The notes beneath the pieces are model-generated. The model did not search any database and was not told the DNA's origin. It saw only the letters and a program-made list of their open reading frames with translations. DNA of 64,000 bases from Pseudobacillus lumedeiriae (GTDB taxonomy: Bacteria > Bacillota > Bacilli > Bacillales > Domibacillaceae): assembly GCF_044891285.1 (NCBI RefSeq), contig NZ_JAUIYO010000006.1, positions 62,001-126,000 of the forward strand. Direction: 5' to 3'. The stretch's first letter is position 1. Every line of letters starts with the position of its first letter. Positions 7,419 through 16,970 of this stretch are shown one piece after another. The position numbers and the translations under genes were made by a program.

Positions 7419-9394
7419 TAAATCTTAAATTTTTGTAATTCTTTCAGTAAAGCAGCGGCATTGTGTGTTAAATCTTCGGATAGTTCCGAGATTTTTATAA
7501 CAGAAGTCGTCTGCTCCTGAGTGGAGGCAGCCACTTCCTCAGTAGAAGCAGCGCTTTCCTGCGCCACCGCAGCAACGTTAGAAATGACTTCAGAAATACT
7601 AGAAGCATTCGTATTCAAACTCTCGGCAGCCGAGGAAACTCCATGAATCTGACTGACAATTCCCTCGATTGATTGTTTGATCCGATCAAACGATGCGCTC
7701 GTGTCGTTTACCGCCGTTTCTTGTTTTTGCACTGCATTTATCGCTACAGCCACTTCACTGACACTTTTCTTGCTGGCATCTTGTATTTCCTTGAGCAGCG
7801 TAATAATACTCCCGCTCGAATTGGCTGACTGTTCTGCCAGCTTTCTTACCTCATCAGCCACTACAGAAAAACCTTTTCCATGTTCGCCAGCACGGGCTGC
7901 TTCAATAGCTGCATTCAAAGCAAGCAAATTCGTTTGCTCTGCGATATCATGAATAACTCTTACAATTTCTTCAATTTTTTGAGACTTTTCGGCTAACAGC
8001 TCGATTGAATCCCCTACACTCGTTGTCGTCTCTCTGCTTTCTTTTGCCAACTCAATCTGATTGATGACAATATCAACACCGTGCTTCACTGCTTCATCTG
8101 CTTCATCGATCATATGCACCGTTTTTTCAACATTCTCTGAGATGCTATATACCGATTGTGTCATGCCTGCCACCATTTCTGAGCCAGAATGCACAGATTG
8201 AGCCTGTTCAGCTGAGCCATTAGCCAGCTCTTCCACAGCCGTTGAGATTTGTTCAGCTATTCTTCCTGTATTCTCTGCATAATGGTGGACATGCTGGGAA
8301 GTTGAATCAACAAGAGCTGCCGAGTCAGCTACCTGTTGAATGAGCCCTCTTAAATTGTTAGACATCATGTTAAACGAATGCCCTAAATCCGCTATTTCAT
8401 CTTTTCCTGTCACATCGACTTGGACAGTTAAATCACCTTGAGACATTTTTTGAGATGTATCTTTCAGTCTGATCAGCGGCTTTACCATTCTTCCTGCGAT
8501 GATAAAAGCAAGAAAACCGACAATAACCAAGGTTCCTATACTCATCAGTACATACTGGCTTCGCAGCGAATAAAAGTCTTTATAAGCCGCATCTTTAGAG
8601 ACAGAGGCCGCCACAATCCAGCCAGTGCTTGGAATCTTTTTGTACATCATCAATCTTTTTTCGTTTTGATAGACGTACTCTGCTTGTCCAGAATCGTTAG
8701 CCAGCATCTCAACAATTACTGATTTCAAGTCAGGATTGTCCGACAAGTTCTTATTAAACAGTTTCTCATTAGGATGACTAAGAATGGTGCCATTCTTATC
8801 GAGAAGCATCGCGTAGCCATCTCCATCCAGATTGATTTTTTTAAGTCCATCTGTAATAGTGGATAAATTTACTTCTCCCGCAACAACACCTGTAAAACCG
8901 CCATTTTTATTCACCAACGGTACACTAATGGATATCGTAGATGAATTTGTTACCTTTTCTAAATAAGGGTCGGAATAGCCAAGTTCACCTGATTTTTTCG
9001 TTTCCTCATACCATGGTCTTGTTCTGGCATCATACCCTTTGTCGGGCACCCATCCGGATCCATCAACAAATGTCCCGTCTTCAAAGCCGGCGAAGAGCGC
9101 AGAAATATTTTGAGCATTGGAGTCTTTTTGGAATGCCTGCAAGTGAGCACTCGTCACTTCCTCCTTTGGCACCGCATCTTGAATGACTGTACCTATCGTC
9201 TCGACTACTTTTGTATTGCTCTCAATCCAGCCATTCAACTCATTGGCAGCTGCATCTACTGTCCCTGATAATTTAGCGTTAATTCTCTGAGCAGCCTGTT
9301 GTTCTACACTTCTTAGACCGAGAATTGTTATAGGTATGCTGGTTATAAGTGCTATAACAATAAACAAAACGATAAGCTTACTTTTTAAATTCAC
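7418..9394 (-). CDS. Methyl-accepting chemotaxis protein with Cache sensor
   Basis: This 658-residue receptor has TM1 at about residues 7-27 and a 250-residue extracellular double-Cache (dCACHE_1) domain with the typical YDARTRPWYEETKKSG and GYAMLLDKNGTILSHPN segments. TM2 is at about 285-305, followed by a HAMP domain and a signalling domain with NLLALNAAIEAARAGEHGKG at the hairpin tip. Such domains in B. subtilis McpA/B/C and TlpA-C bind amino acids or other small ligands. The exact ligand is not predictable. The ATG is preceded by a GGAGGG-type site. It is transcribed alone. Confidence 0.93.
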   Translation of the reverse strand: MNLKSKLIVLFIVIALITSIPITILGLRSVEQQAAQRINAKLSGTVDAAANELNGWIESNTKVVETIGTVIQDAVPKEEVTSAHLQAFQKDSNAQNISALFAGFEDGTFVDGSGWVPDKGYDARTRPWYEETKKSGELGYSDPYLEKVTNSSTISISVPLVNKNGGFTGVVAGEVNLSTITDGLKKINLDGDGYAMLLDKNGTILSHPNEKLFNKNLSDNPDLKSVIVEMLANDSGQAEYVYQNEKRLMMYKKIPSTGWIVAASVSKDAAYKDFYSLRSQYVLMSIGTLVIVGFLAFIIAGRMVKPLIRLKDTSQKMSQGDLTVQVDVTGKDEIADLGHSFNMMSNNLRGLIQQVADSAALVDSTSQHVHHYAENTGRIAEQISTAVEELANGSAEQAQSVHSGSEMVAGMTQSVYSISENVEKTVHMIDEADEAVKHGVDIVINQIELAKESRETTTSVGDSIELLAEKSQKIEEIVRVIHDIAEQTNLLALNAAIEAARAGEHGKGFSVVADEVRKLAEQSANSSGSIITLLKEIQDASKKSVSEVAVAINAVQKQETAVNDTSASFDRIKQSIEGIVSQIHGVSSAAESLNTNASSISEVISNVAAVAQESAASTEEVAASTQEQTTSVIKISELSEDLTHNAAALLKELQKFKI

Positions 9395-9467
9395 AAACTT
9401 CCCTCCACAGCTTTAAAAAATAAATCACTTTCTATTTATCGACAAAAGCTGACAATTGTTTAGTCAT

Positions 9468-9500
9468 TTACCAGAGGTGCTTCGCCCCTCTGTTTTTGTG
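9468..9500 (+). terminator. Small hairpin with T run
   Basis: CAGAGG and CCTCTG flank a GTGCTTCGCC loop and are followed by TTTTTG on the plus strand. No plus-strand gene lies upstream, so its role is unclear. Confidence 0.4.
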
Positions 9501-9528
9501 AATTTGATGCAGCTGGCTGAACACATGC

Positions 9529-9561
9529 AAAAAGAGAGGCCGATGACCGCCTCCCTTTTTC
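9529..9561 (-). terminator. Bidirectional terminator
   Basis: AAAAAGAGAGGC and CGCCTCCCTTTTT pair and have T runs on both strands. It lies past the stop of the secreted protein gene at 9595. Confidence 0.65.
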
Positions 9562-9594
9562 CCATAGCCTATACATGAAATCTACATACAAACT

Positions 9595-10134
9595 TTATTT
9601 CTTCTTCGGCTTTAAATATTCAATTGATTTATATTTTTCTATTTTACTGCTCTTAACATCTACGTATTTACCATCCCAAGCTTTCACATTTCCTGTCATT
9701 GTATTATAGCGATTCTTTATAATCACTAATTTTACAGGTCCCTTTTCAGATTGAGCTCTTATATCATTGGCGATCGCACTCCGGTTTAAACTTGCCGCTA
9801 GTACACCGCCGCTTAATATAGCACCATAAGGCCCTGCAAATATAGAAGCAAAATACCATGCTACCTGCTTTTTAGCAGACATCTCCAATCTGCCGGCAAA
9901 TGCTCTAGCCTCTTTAGGTTTCATATAAACGTAATAATTGTCTTGAGACCACCGCGCTTGCTTATCAGTTAAGACTTTATGAACAATTGCTCCTGAGTAG
10001 CTTTTTGAAATAGATTTATATCCCTTAGGAACTTTTGCAGCAGCGCTGACGTGAGAGTCAGATTGTAAAGCTGCAGACGATAGTGATCCGAACACGAGTG
10101 CTAAAACTAAAAAACAAGAGATTATTTTTTTCAT
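9595..10134 (-). CDS. Secreted hypothetical protein
   Basis: This 179-residue protein has a classical signal peptide (MKKIISCFLVLALVFGSLSSAA, cleavage likely near the following alanines). The mature part is basic and contains one small-residue-rich hydrophobic stretch (FASIFAGPYGAILSGGVLAASLN) that could be a membrane hairpin or an amphipathic insertion segment. The start is set by AAGGAGG 9 bases before ATG at 10134; the ATG seven codons upstream overlaps that site. I do not recognise the family. The short gene with its own terminator and the hydrophobic core are loosely reminiscent of secreted bacteriocin-like or immunity proteins, but there is no processing or export gene nearby. Confidence 0.8.
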   Translation of the reverse strand: MKKIISCFLVLALVFGSLSSAALQSDSHVSAAAKVPKGYKSISKSYSGAIVHKVLTDKQARWSQDNYYVYMKPKEARAFAGRLEMSAKKQVAWYFASIFAGPYGAILSGGVLAASLNRSAIANDIRAQSEKGPVKLVIIKNRYNTMTGNVKAWDGKYVDVKSSKIEKYKSIEYLKPKKK

Positions 10135-10361
10135 TTGAAGCGTCCTCCTTTTCAAAAACCTCAGTTACCATTTTAATACAATTAAACTAAAAATAAAACA
10201 CTTTACTTACAAATGAGGTTTAAGGAGGCAAATTTGTATTTTTTTTCAAAATCATATGATTCTTATAGCACACTCTTTAATAGACAGGTCTAGGACGACC
10301 GAAAGCCTTTTGATCAGTACATGATGCTTAATTTCCTTGAAAACAAACTAGAGACGAACTT

Positions 10362-11219
10362 TTAGGAAATCTTCTTATTCTTATACACTAGATTTAACAA
10401 GAAGACATACTGGTCATATGGGATGGAGCTTTTATTATGCTGAATGATGGCTGCTGTAGACTTTTGCGGCCACTCATCTCGCTGCATCTTAGAAATTCTC
10501 GCTAAATATTCAAAAGAAGGCCTGACCACAAGATTTGTCAAATAAGCTGATTGAACGCTCCCTGGTATTCTCCCTTGGTTCAGGGCACCAATGATTTGTT
10601 CCGCTGTTCCTATTCCTATCCCATGTCCAAAATAAGTGCCGTCCTCAAGGATAACAGCATTTTCTCCCCGCCACTGAGGGGCCTCTGGATTAAAATCTGG
10701 ATTTTTAAAATAAGCAATATCCCCAGGTAAAAAACGTTCCGTGTACTTTGATGTAATGCCAAGATCAGGATCAGCATGCCAGCTGTACAGATAGATTCCT
10801 TGGAACAATTGGTTAAATAAGAATTCACCCATAACGTTTAAAACGGCATGATAATAGATAATAAGCATAGCCGTAGCGCATTCAAAGGCATATTGTGAAC
10901 TATTCATGTAAATATCTCGAATCGCATCAGACGGCCTTACATCTGGTCTGAGCCGGAATCCGCCGATACTCGTTAAATACCAGTATTGCGGATTGGAACG
11001 GGCATTGGCAAATACTGCAAACTGCGGATTGCTTTGATTAAGGGCTCTTGCACTTAATATGATATTTTTTCGCAGCTCAAGTTCAAACGATAATTCATCA
11101 AACGATTGATACGAATACACAATTGGATCTTCAATCATTTGTTGGACGATGATATTTTCAATGCTGCCGGGCGGCCACATGTTACTTTGCTGGAAGGGCA
11201 TCCCTGATAACTGAATCAT
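10362..11219 (-). CDS. tgl: Protein-glutamine gamma-glutamyltransferase (spore coat)
   Basis: This transglutaminase cross-links coat proteins through glutamine-lysine bonds late in sporulation. The active-site cysteine sits in YAFECATAMLIIYYHAVL, and the conserved YFKNPDFNPEAPQWRGENAVIL and FGHGIGIGTAEQII segments match B. subtilis Tgl. At 285 residues it is about 40 longer than B. subtilis Tgl, with the additions at the N-terminal end and in the C-terminal tail. The ATG has a GAGGG site. It is transcribed alone, divergently from the membrane protein at 11372. A mother-cell sigma factor promoter is expected but I could not confirm one. Confidence 0.92.
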   Translation of the reverse strand: MIQLSGMPFQQSNMWPPGSIENIIVQQMIEDPIVYSYQSFDELSFELELRKNIILSARALNQSNPQFAVFANARSNPQYWYLTSIGGFRLRPDVRPSDAIRDIYMNSSQYAFECATAMLIIYYHAVLNVMGEFLFNQLFQGIYLYSWHADPDLGITSKYTERFLPGDIAYFKNPDFNPEAPQWRGENAVILEDGTYFGHGIGIGTAEQIIGALNQGRIPGSVQSAYLTNLVVRPSFEYLARISKMQRDEWPQKSTAAIIQHNKSSIPYDQYVFLLNLVYKNKKIS

Positions 11220-11371
11220 ACGATCCCTCTTTCCGGATTTCAGTATTCACTCATGTTGTTATTCAGTATATTCAAGCGAGGTTTTAAAGAACACTGTTAA
11301 TTGGCGGCATATTTTACTTCTTCCCTCATAAGCTAATCAAAAATCCGTCCCCCGAAAGTGAGGGAGCAGCC

Positions 11372-11935
11372 ATGTATTTTTTTACAGCCGTTTCAGATGA
11401 GATCCAACCGACTCGAGTCGCTTTCCATCGACTATCTAGAACAAAACACCTTGTTTTGGGGGCTGTTTTCGCTAGTTTGGCGGCACTTTTTCAAGCCGCT
11501 GGAGGAATGTTACCGATTATCGGGTATTTGATTAGCCCATTAGCGACCGCTCCTCTTCTTCTTTGTTCCATGCTTTCGATTGGCCTCGGATGTATTGCTT
11601 ATCTACTCGCGAATCTATTGCTTCTCATACTTCAGCCAAGCGAACTCATTGTTTTCCCTTTTACAACAGGATTGTTAGGACTAGGGATCGGAGCTTCTTT
11701 TTATTTTTTCAAAAAAAGGCTAAGTATTATTATAAGCGGTGCCAGTCTGTTAACGGCTGGCATAGCCATTTTACTGTACGGCTTCAAATTTCCTGTACTA
11801 GGTCCTTCTGTTTCCGGTACCTTTTCTTACCCTGTCTTTGGATGCATTTTTTTATTTTCCTTCTTTTACAGCTGGATTTGGGTCGAAGCTGGCTTGCTCT
11901 ATTTAAAAAGATTAAAAACGATTATTGCCTCGTGA
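11372..11935 (+). CDS. Polytopic membrane protein of unknown function
   Basis: The 187-residue product has five or six hydrophobic segments after a short polar N-terminus. The stretch GAVFASLAALFQAAGGMLPIIGYLISPLATAPLLL resembles the first helices of ECF-transporter S components, but the family is not certain. The ATG follows GGGAG. The last 14 bases overlap the 3' end of the convergent gene at 11922, so both stop codons lie inside the other frame. No partner genes are adjacent. Confidence 0.75.
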   Translation: MYFFTAVSDEIQPTRVAFHRLSRTKHLVLGAVFASLAALFQAAGGMLPIIGYLISPLATAPLLLCSMLSIGLGCIAYLLANLLLLILQPSELIVFPFTTGLLGLGIGASFYFFKKRLSIIISGASLLTAGIAILLYGFKFPVLGPSVSGTFSYPVFGCIFLFSFFYSWIWVEAGLLYLKRLKTIIAS

Positions 11936-13247
11936 CTTTCCAAATGACCCCTGTATTTGGAATCACAATTTCAGCTCTTCCAGGCGGCTTAAAGATGCCA
12001 AAATCGGTAATATACATGTCATTTTTCTTTCCAAATGTTACATCAATTGGTCTTTCTAAGCCTCCTCCTCCTGTTGCAAAAGCTGCAAGTCCTGTCTTAT
12101 TGATAGCAAACGTCGTCACTTTTCCTGTTTCAGGATTGATTCTCGATACACGATGCCCCACTCTAGGTGCAGGTTGACCGCCCGTTGTCCCCGGTGCTTC
12201 ACTTCCAAACTCAGCAATAAACGCCTCTCCAACAGGACCAAAAGAAGAATCATAGTTGAAATCAAACCCCATAGCAGCTGAATGTGGAGCAAAGACAGCT
12301 ATAGGTTTTGGCGGCTGCATGGGGTGCTCCGCAAGCAAAAAGGCCGGCTGCGGTTTTCCTTCTGGTTTAAACATTGGGTTTGTGACAGGGAGCCCTCCAG
12401 TATAGTCTGGCCAGCCATACCATGTTCCTTGCCTAATCCATTGAAACTCATCCGGGGAATTAGCAACCGGCCGGCTTCCCCGAACATCAATGCCATGATT
12501 GGCACAAAACAGACGATGATGACGGTCAAACTTTAAACGAAATGGGTTCCTGAGCCCCCAGGCAACTAATTCAATCTGGGATCCATCCCGATTGGCTCTC
12601 AAAATACTCCCGCTTGCCATCACAATTCCTTTCACATATTCCCCTCTATAAGAAGGAACACCAAAAGGCGAATATGCCCCCGTCCAAGCCTCTTCGCCTG
12701 GACGTTCGGATAAAATATTTTTTGTTCTAAAGTTTTCTCCAATTAACGGAATAAGCAAACCAGGATAGTCATGAAAGAACGGATATTGCTTCACCCAGCG
12801 GCTATTATCTTCACCAACGACACCTGAATTCGTAGCCGTTCCCTGTCCAAAATACATTTTGCCATCGGGACCAAAAATCACTCGATTGTTATGATGATCG
12901 CCAAAACTTGGCAAACCTGAAATAATGTCTTTCTTAGACCCATCACTTTTTACCACAGTAATAAATCCACGGTGTGCTACGTAAATATCTCCCTTATAAT
13001 AGGTAATGCCTGTAAGCGGCGGCTTGAATCCTTCAGCTATTACTTTCATTCCCCTTGAAGTAAGCTTGAGCACCTTCCCGCTTCCTGAAGCAATACCGGC
13101 ATCTGCGACTAACATTTCTCCCTGATCAGTAAACGTTAAGTTAATCGGGGTCATAAGCCCCTCGGCAAACACTTCAACCTTATATCCCGACGGCACCAAA
13201 ATATCTTGAGGTCTGATCATGCGCTGAATCGTATCAGGACGATGCAT
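11922..13247 (-). CDS. Glucose/sorbosone-dehydrogenase-like beta-propeller protein
   Basis: This 441-residue protein has the repeated blades of a six-bladed propeller of the GSDH/L-sorbosone dehydrogenase or NHL type: PINLTFTDQGEMLVADAG, VIFGPDGKMYFGQGT, GLRNPFRLKFDRHHRLFCANHG and PIDVTFGKKNDMYITDFG. Known relatives are PQQ-linked aldose dehydrogenases, but many Bacillus members are uncharacterised. No signal peptide is visible, so a cytoplasmic location or atypical export is likely, which argues against a classical periplasmic PQQ enzyme. The ATG follows AGGAGGGG. It overlaps the convergent membrane-protein gene by 14 bases. Confidence 0.8.
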   Translation of the reverse strand: MHRPDTIQRMIRPQDILVPSGYKVEVFAEGLMTPINLTFTDQGEMLVADAGIASGSGKVLKLTSRGMKVIAEGFKPPLTGITYYKGDIYVAHRGFITVVKSDGSKKDIISGLPSFGDHHNNRVIFGPDGKMYFGQGTATNSGVVGEDNSRWVKQYPFFHDYPGLLIPLIGENFRTKNILSERPGEEAWTGAYSPFGVPSYRGEYVKGIVMASGSILRANRDGSQIELVAWGLRNPFRLKFDRHHRLFCANHGIDVRGSRPVANSPDEFQWIRQGTWYGWPDYTGGLPVTNPMFKPEGKPQPAFLLAEHPMQPPKPIAVFAPHSAAMGFDFNYDSSFGPVGEAFIAEFGSEAPGTTGGQPAPRVGHRVSRINPETGKVTTFAINKTGLAAFATGGGGLERPIDVTFGKKNDMYITDFGIFKPPGRAEIVIPNTGVIWKVTRQ

Positions 13248-13329
13248 AATGTCCCCTCCTCTAGAAATATCCCCTATTTCTAGATATTCAAAGAAGGATC
13301 GTCCTCATTACAATGAAGTGAAAAGAAAG

Positions 13330-14925
13330 TCAGTTTTGAATAAGAACATCAATAAGTACAATCCCACCTGATGATTCTAGGAAATCTTTTAACTCATTTT
13401 CAAATTCAACTAAATGGGCGGACCGTCTCCCTTTAATTCCGAAACTCTCTGCCAGCTGGACAAAATCTGGATTCTGAAATGTGACTCCATAGCTTTCTCC
13501 GAACATTTTATCCATTGTTTCCTGTTCGAGTTTCAACATAGAGTCATTTAGAACGATGATAACAAATGAGAGCCCTAGACGTTTGGCCGTTTCTATTTCG
13601 GAAATATTCATTAATACTCCCCCATCCCCGGTAATACAAATCACCTGGTTATGAGGGCAAGCCAATTTAGCGCCGATTGAGCCCGGTAAAGCAATTCCCA
13701 TAGAAGCGAGCCCATTGGATATAATGAGTCCATTCGGCCGCTTTGGCTGATATGTGCGGGCGATCGACACCTTATGGGCACCTACATCGGAAATCATAAT
13801 AGTGTTCTCTGAAGAATGTTTTTCAATTATGTGCAGCACATTCTCGATCGTCAGCGGCAGGGAGCTGACATCCGCCTCCCTCTCCTCCATTTGATAAGAC
13901 TGCTGTATTTGTTCCCTGAGATTCATAAAAGGAACCCATGCTTTAGATGGAAGATCAAGGTGATTCAACGCTTGAAGTGTGTGCTTTATATTTCCAACCA
14001 ACTCTGCTTGTACGGGATAATATTCGCCTGTTTCTGCTGGAGAAGCATCGATATGTAAAATCGGCAGTTTCTGTTTATTCCATTCCTTCGGCAGTTTCTC
14101 GACGAAATCCAATCCAATGACAATAAGCAAATCAGCTTCCTTTATACCAGCTAACACTTCATCTTTTTCATTAAATCCAAACGTGAAAAAATTAAGCGGA
14201 TGATTTTTAGGCAGCACCCCTTTGGCCATAAAGCTATGCGTAACAGGCGATTGAAGCTGTTCAGCAAAGATTTGAAGTTCGGCATCAGCTTCTTGCCTCA
14301 TCACCCCATTCCCTACAAGGATAAACGGCTTTTTATATTGGCGAATCAGCGTTTGAGCCGTCTGCATCTCCTCCATTATAGGAATACTTATCGAAACTGG
14401 CCTAACTGGCAACGGCTTATTTGGGATGACTTGTGAGGCTAAGTTTTCCGGCAATTCCACGACTACCGATCCCGGCTTCTCCATTTTGGCGATTTTAAAA
14501 GCTTTTCGAATGAGTTCTGGGGTGGTTTGTGAATCTTTGATTTGAGTGCACCATTTTACAGCCGGCTCAAATATTCTCATCATGTTCATGTATTGATGGG
14601 ATTCTTTATGCTGTCTCTCAAAAGCAGCCTGTCCTGTTAACGCGACAACTGGTGAATGATCTAGCTTCGCACTTGCTAGACCCGTCAACAAATTCAAAGC
14701 ACCGGGTCCTAGTGTTGCTAAACACACTCCGGTCTTATTAGAAAGCCTCCCATATACATCTGCCATAAACGCGGCACCTTGTTCATGCCGTACATTCACG
14801 AATTGAATTTGTGTTGATTTTGACAAAGAATCGACAAGATCAAGCGTTTCTTTACCAGGAATCCCAAAAACATATTCGACTCCCTCGTTCTCTAAACACT
14901 GAACGAGTACATCCGTGACCTTCAT
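13330..14925 (-). CDS. Acetolactate synthase-like ThDP enzyme
   Basis: This 531-residue enzyme has the three domains of the acetohydroxyacid synthase/pyruvate oxidase family. The N-terminal Pyr domain carries the catalytic glutamate in VRHEQGAAFMADVYGR. The central domain is FAD/UDP-binding-like. The C-terminal PP domain has the ThDP-Mg motif GDGGVLMNISE...LNDS. It is annotated in relatives as acetolactate synthase large subunit. There is no ilvN or alsD neighbour, so neither the branched-chain nor the acetoin pathway is supported by context. Other decarboxylases of the family remain possible. The ribosome site is modest (GAGAGTGAG). Confidence 0.8.
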   Translation of the reverse strand: MKVTDVLVQCLENEGVEYVFGIPGKETLDLVDSLSKSTQIQFVNVRHEQGAAFMADVYGRLSNKTGVCLATLGPGALNLLTGLASAKLDHSPVVALTGQAAFERQHKESHQYMNMMRIFEPAVKWCTQIKDSQTTPELIRKAFKIAKMEKPGSVVVELPENLASQVIPNKPLPVRPVSISIPIMEEMQTAQTLIRQYKKPFILVGNGVMRQEADAELQIFAEQLQSPVTHSFMAKGVLPKNHPLNFFTFGFNEKDEVLAGIKEADLLIVIGLDFVEKLPKEWNKQKLPILHIDASPAETGEYYPVQAELVGNIKHTLQALNHLDLPSKAWVPFMNLREQIQQSYQMEEREADVSSLPLTIENVLHIIEKHSSENTIMISDVGAHKVSIARTYQPKRPNGLIISNGLASMGIALPGSIGAKLACPHNQVICITGDGGVLMNISEIETAKRLGLSFVIIVLNDSMLKLEQETMDKMFGESYGVTFQNPDFVQLAESFGIKGRRSAHLVEFENELKDFLESSGGIVLIDVLIQN

Positions 14926-15174
14926 GTTTTCTCACTCTCTTTCCCAAATGATCGTTTGAACGAAAGTGTCAGACCGCACATCAGCAATAGAAGATATACC
15001 GAGTAAGTCAGACCCTTTTGAGATAGGTTCTTCTTATAGCGTTAGTTCATTCATTTAAAATCGTTAGGCAGAACTTCTAAGCTTAGCTGACGTTATCGCT
15101 CCATTAGTTAGATAGGATATTTTTTTTGCTGTGGTGAAAACTAAAAAAGTAACAATCGAAAGGAGAGATTATAT

Positions 15175-15342
15175 ATGGGCCGTGGTAAAAGCTTTAGTCA
15201 CAAAGAAAAAGGAAATCCCGGAAACTATCCACAAAGTAAAATAAGTGGGCCAAAAGAACAAAGTCAGCAGCTCGAACAAATTAACGATATCGCAACGTAC
15301 GAAGCATTTAAAAATCGAGTACCAGAGGATGATCAATCTTAG
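15175..15342 (+). CDS. Small hydrophilic protein (55 aa)
   Basis: An ATG 7 bases after AGGAGAG opens a 55-codon frame ending in TAG. The product is lysine-, glutamine- and glycine-rich (begins MGRGKSFSHKEKGNPGNYPQ) and has no hydrophobic segment. Size, composition and the MGRGK start recall small spore-associated or stress proteins of Bacillus, but I do not recognise a named family. A strong hairpin lies about 50 bases downstream. Confidence 0.7.
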   Translation: MGRGKSFSHKEKGNPGNYPQSKISGPKEQSQQLEQINDIATYEAFKNRVPEDDQS

Positions 15343-15387
15343 ATCATAAAAAACGGAGTGTTCAGCGATATTGGCGGGGAATAGAGC

Positions 15388-15445
15388 AACGGTGTTTGAC
15401 AATGGGGGCCGATTTAAGGCTTGATTGTCAAACACTGCGTTATTT
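15388..15445 (+). terminator. Long-stem hairpin, probable terminator
   Basis: GTGTTTGACAAT (15392) and ATTGTCAAACAC (15424) form a perfect 12-bp stem around a 20-base loop with inner GGCC/GGC pairing, followed by TTATTTTCTT. It would end the 55-residue gene. Confidence 0.6.
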
Positions 15446-15602
15446 TCTTCACGGCAGCAAAAGGGAGCTAGGTTCTAGTCAGTCTGCTGTTGAGAAAACA
15501 TAAAAAGCTATAAACAAGTGATTATTCAAATACTCCCACCAAGTTTACCGGCAATATCCAAAGAGGTATGTTGATCAGAATTAGGATTGAAGGATGGATA
15601 AA

Positions 15603-16760
15603 ATGAATAGGTTATCAATGATCATTCTTTTTGCCGCTTTACTTCTTATAGGATGTCAATCCAAGGCGTCGGAGACCCAGGTGAAAACGGAACATCCAGC
15701 GGCTGCACCACTTGAAACAAGCAACACTCATCCTTCTTCACACACAGCAGATTCAAACATAAAGAAAGATGAAAGACATAAAAAAACTTCATCATTCGAG
15801 CCCAAAGCAACTATTTCAATCACTTCTCATGCCTATCACGCTACATCCACTATCATCACTACAACGGATCGCACGGAAGATGTTTCAGAAATCGCTTATC
15901 ATATTTGGCGGACAGCAGATGGACCAGCAAGTATGAAAAAGTTCTCTGCAAAAAGTAAAGACACTAACTTTGCTTTCCTATTTGATATAAAAGAGTTTCG
16001 CTCTCAGCGCGGTGAATATCAAGTAGAGGCATACAGCATACATAAGAATGGCAAACAGGAGCTGCTCGCTCGCAGCACGTTAACCTTTCAGCAACGGGTG
16101 CCCATTTTGATGTATCATGCCGTGGATGAGTATAAAGGGACGGGGCTGAAAGGGTTATTCGTAACACCTGCTAACTTTGAGGCACAAATGAGGTATTTAA
16201 AGGATAACGGGTATACGCTCCTTACCTTTGAACGATGGAAGGACGTAAACAAAGTGAACAAACCCGTATTCGTTACCTTTGATGATGGAATGAAAAACAA
16301 TATGACTGCGTTTCGAATTCTTCAAACATTGAAGGACGACCATTTCCAGCCGGCTGCTACTGAATATGTCATTGCCGCTCGAATAGATGGAGGACCTCCT
16401 TGGCTGTCTACCGAGAATCTAAAAGAAATGGTCAACTCCGGCATTTTCTCTGTACAGTCGCATACGATGACCCATGCCGATCTTACTAAAACGACAAATT
16501 ACAGAGAAGAATTGTATGACTCCAAACAAAAAATCGAACAAATAACAGGCAAACCTGTCATTGCTATCGCCTATCCATTCGGCCACTTTGACGACACGGT
16601 CGTGGAAGAAACAAAGAAATATTATCATTACGCTACGGCAACAAAACCCGGACTCTTTATTGAGAAAGGCCAGCAAAACGAAAGACTGCTCATGCAGCGG
16701 GTGCGAATTTCTTACTCCACTACCCTTCAACAGTTCGCAGCATTGCTGGAACACCCATAA
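15603..16760 (+). CDS. Lipoprotein polysaccharide deacetylase
   Basis: The 385-residue product begins with a lipoprotein signal (MNRLSMIILFAALLLIGC), then a low-complexity linker and a domain at about 80-165 that resembles GBS-Bsp-like repeats. A NodB deacetylase domain follows. NodB motifs are visible: VPILMYHAV, VTFDDG with the catalytic and metal-binding aspartates, SHTMTH metal histidines and AYPFGHFDD. It should remove acetyl groups from cell-wall or exopolysaccharide glycans at the outer face of the membrane. I chose ATG 15603, 6 bases after GAAGGATGG. An ATG nine bases upstream is possible. Confidence 0.85.
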   Translation: MNRLSMIILFAALLLIGCQSKASETQVKTEHPAAAPLETSNTHPSSHTADSNIKKDERHKKTSSFEPKATISITSHAYHATSTIITTTDRTEDVSEIAYHIWRTADGPASMKKFSAKSKDTNFAFLFDIKEFRSQRGEYQVEAYSIHKNGKQELLARSTLTFQQRVPILMYHAVDEYKGTGLKGLFVTPANFEAQMRYLKDNGYTLLTFERWKDVNKVNKPVFVTFDDGMKNNMTAFRILQTLKDDHFQPAATEYVIAARIDGGPPWLSTENLKEMVNSGIFSVQSHTMTHADLTKTTNYREELYDSKQKIEQITGKPVIAIAYPFGHFDDTVVEETKKYYHYATATKPGLFIEKGQQNERLLMQRVRISYSTTLQQFAALLEHP

Positions 16761-16970
16761 CTACAGAAACAGGTTTCTTGAGCGGCTCATTCCCCTCCTC
16801 TGTCTGCCTAAAGTGCAAACAGGAGAACAACACAACTCATCTCAACACTTGGCAGCGCTTCCAAACATTAAAAGCGGTACAGGCACTTTACAGCACCGCT
16901 ATACATTGGAACTTCATTTTTATACGTAAAGACATACTTCTTTCTTCTCTCCAATCAATCACACAAATGG

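Noticed and set aside
13330..14925. Assignment of the ThDP enzyme as alsS of an acetoin operon
   Set aside because: No alsD or alsR neighbour and the sequence differs from AlsS in many conserved segments, so only the family is stated.
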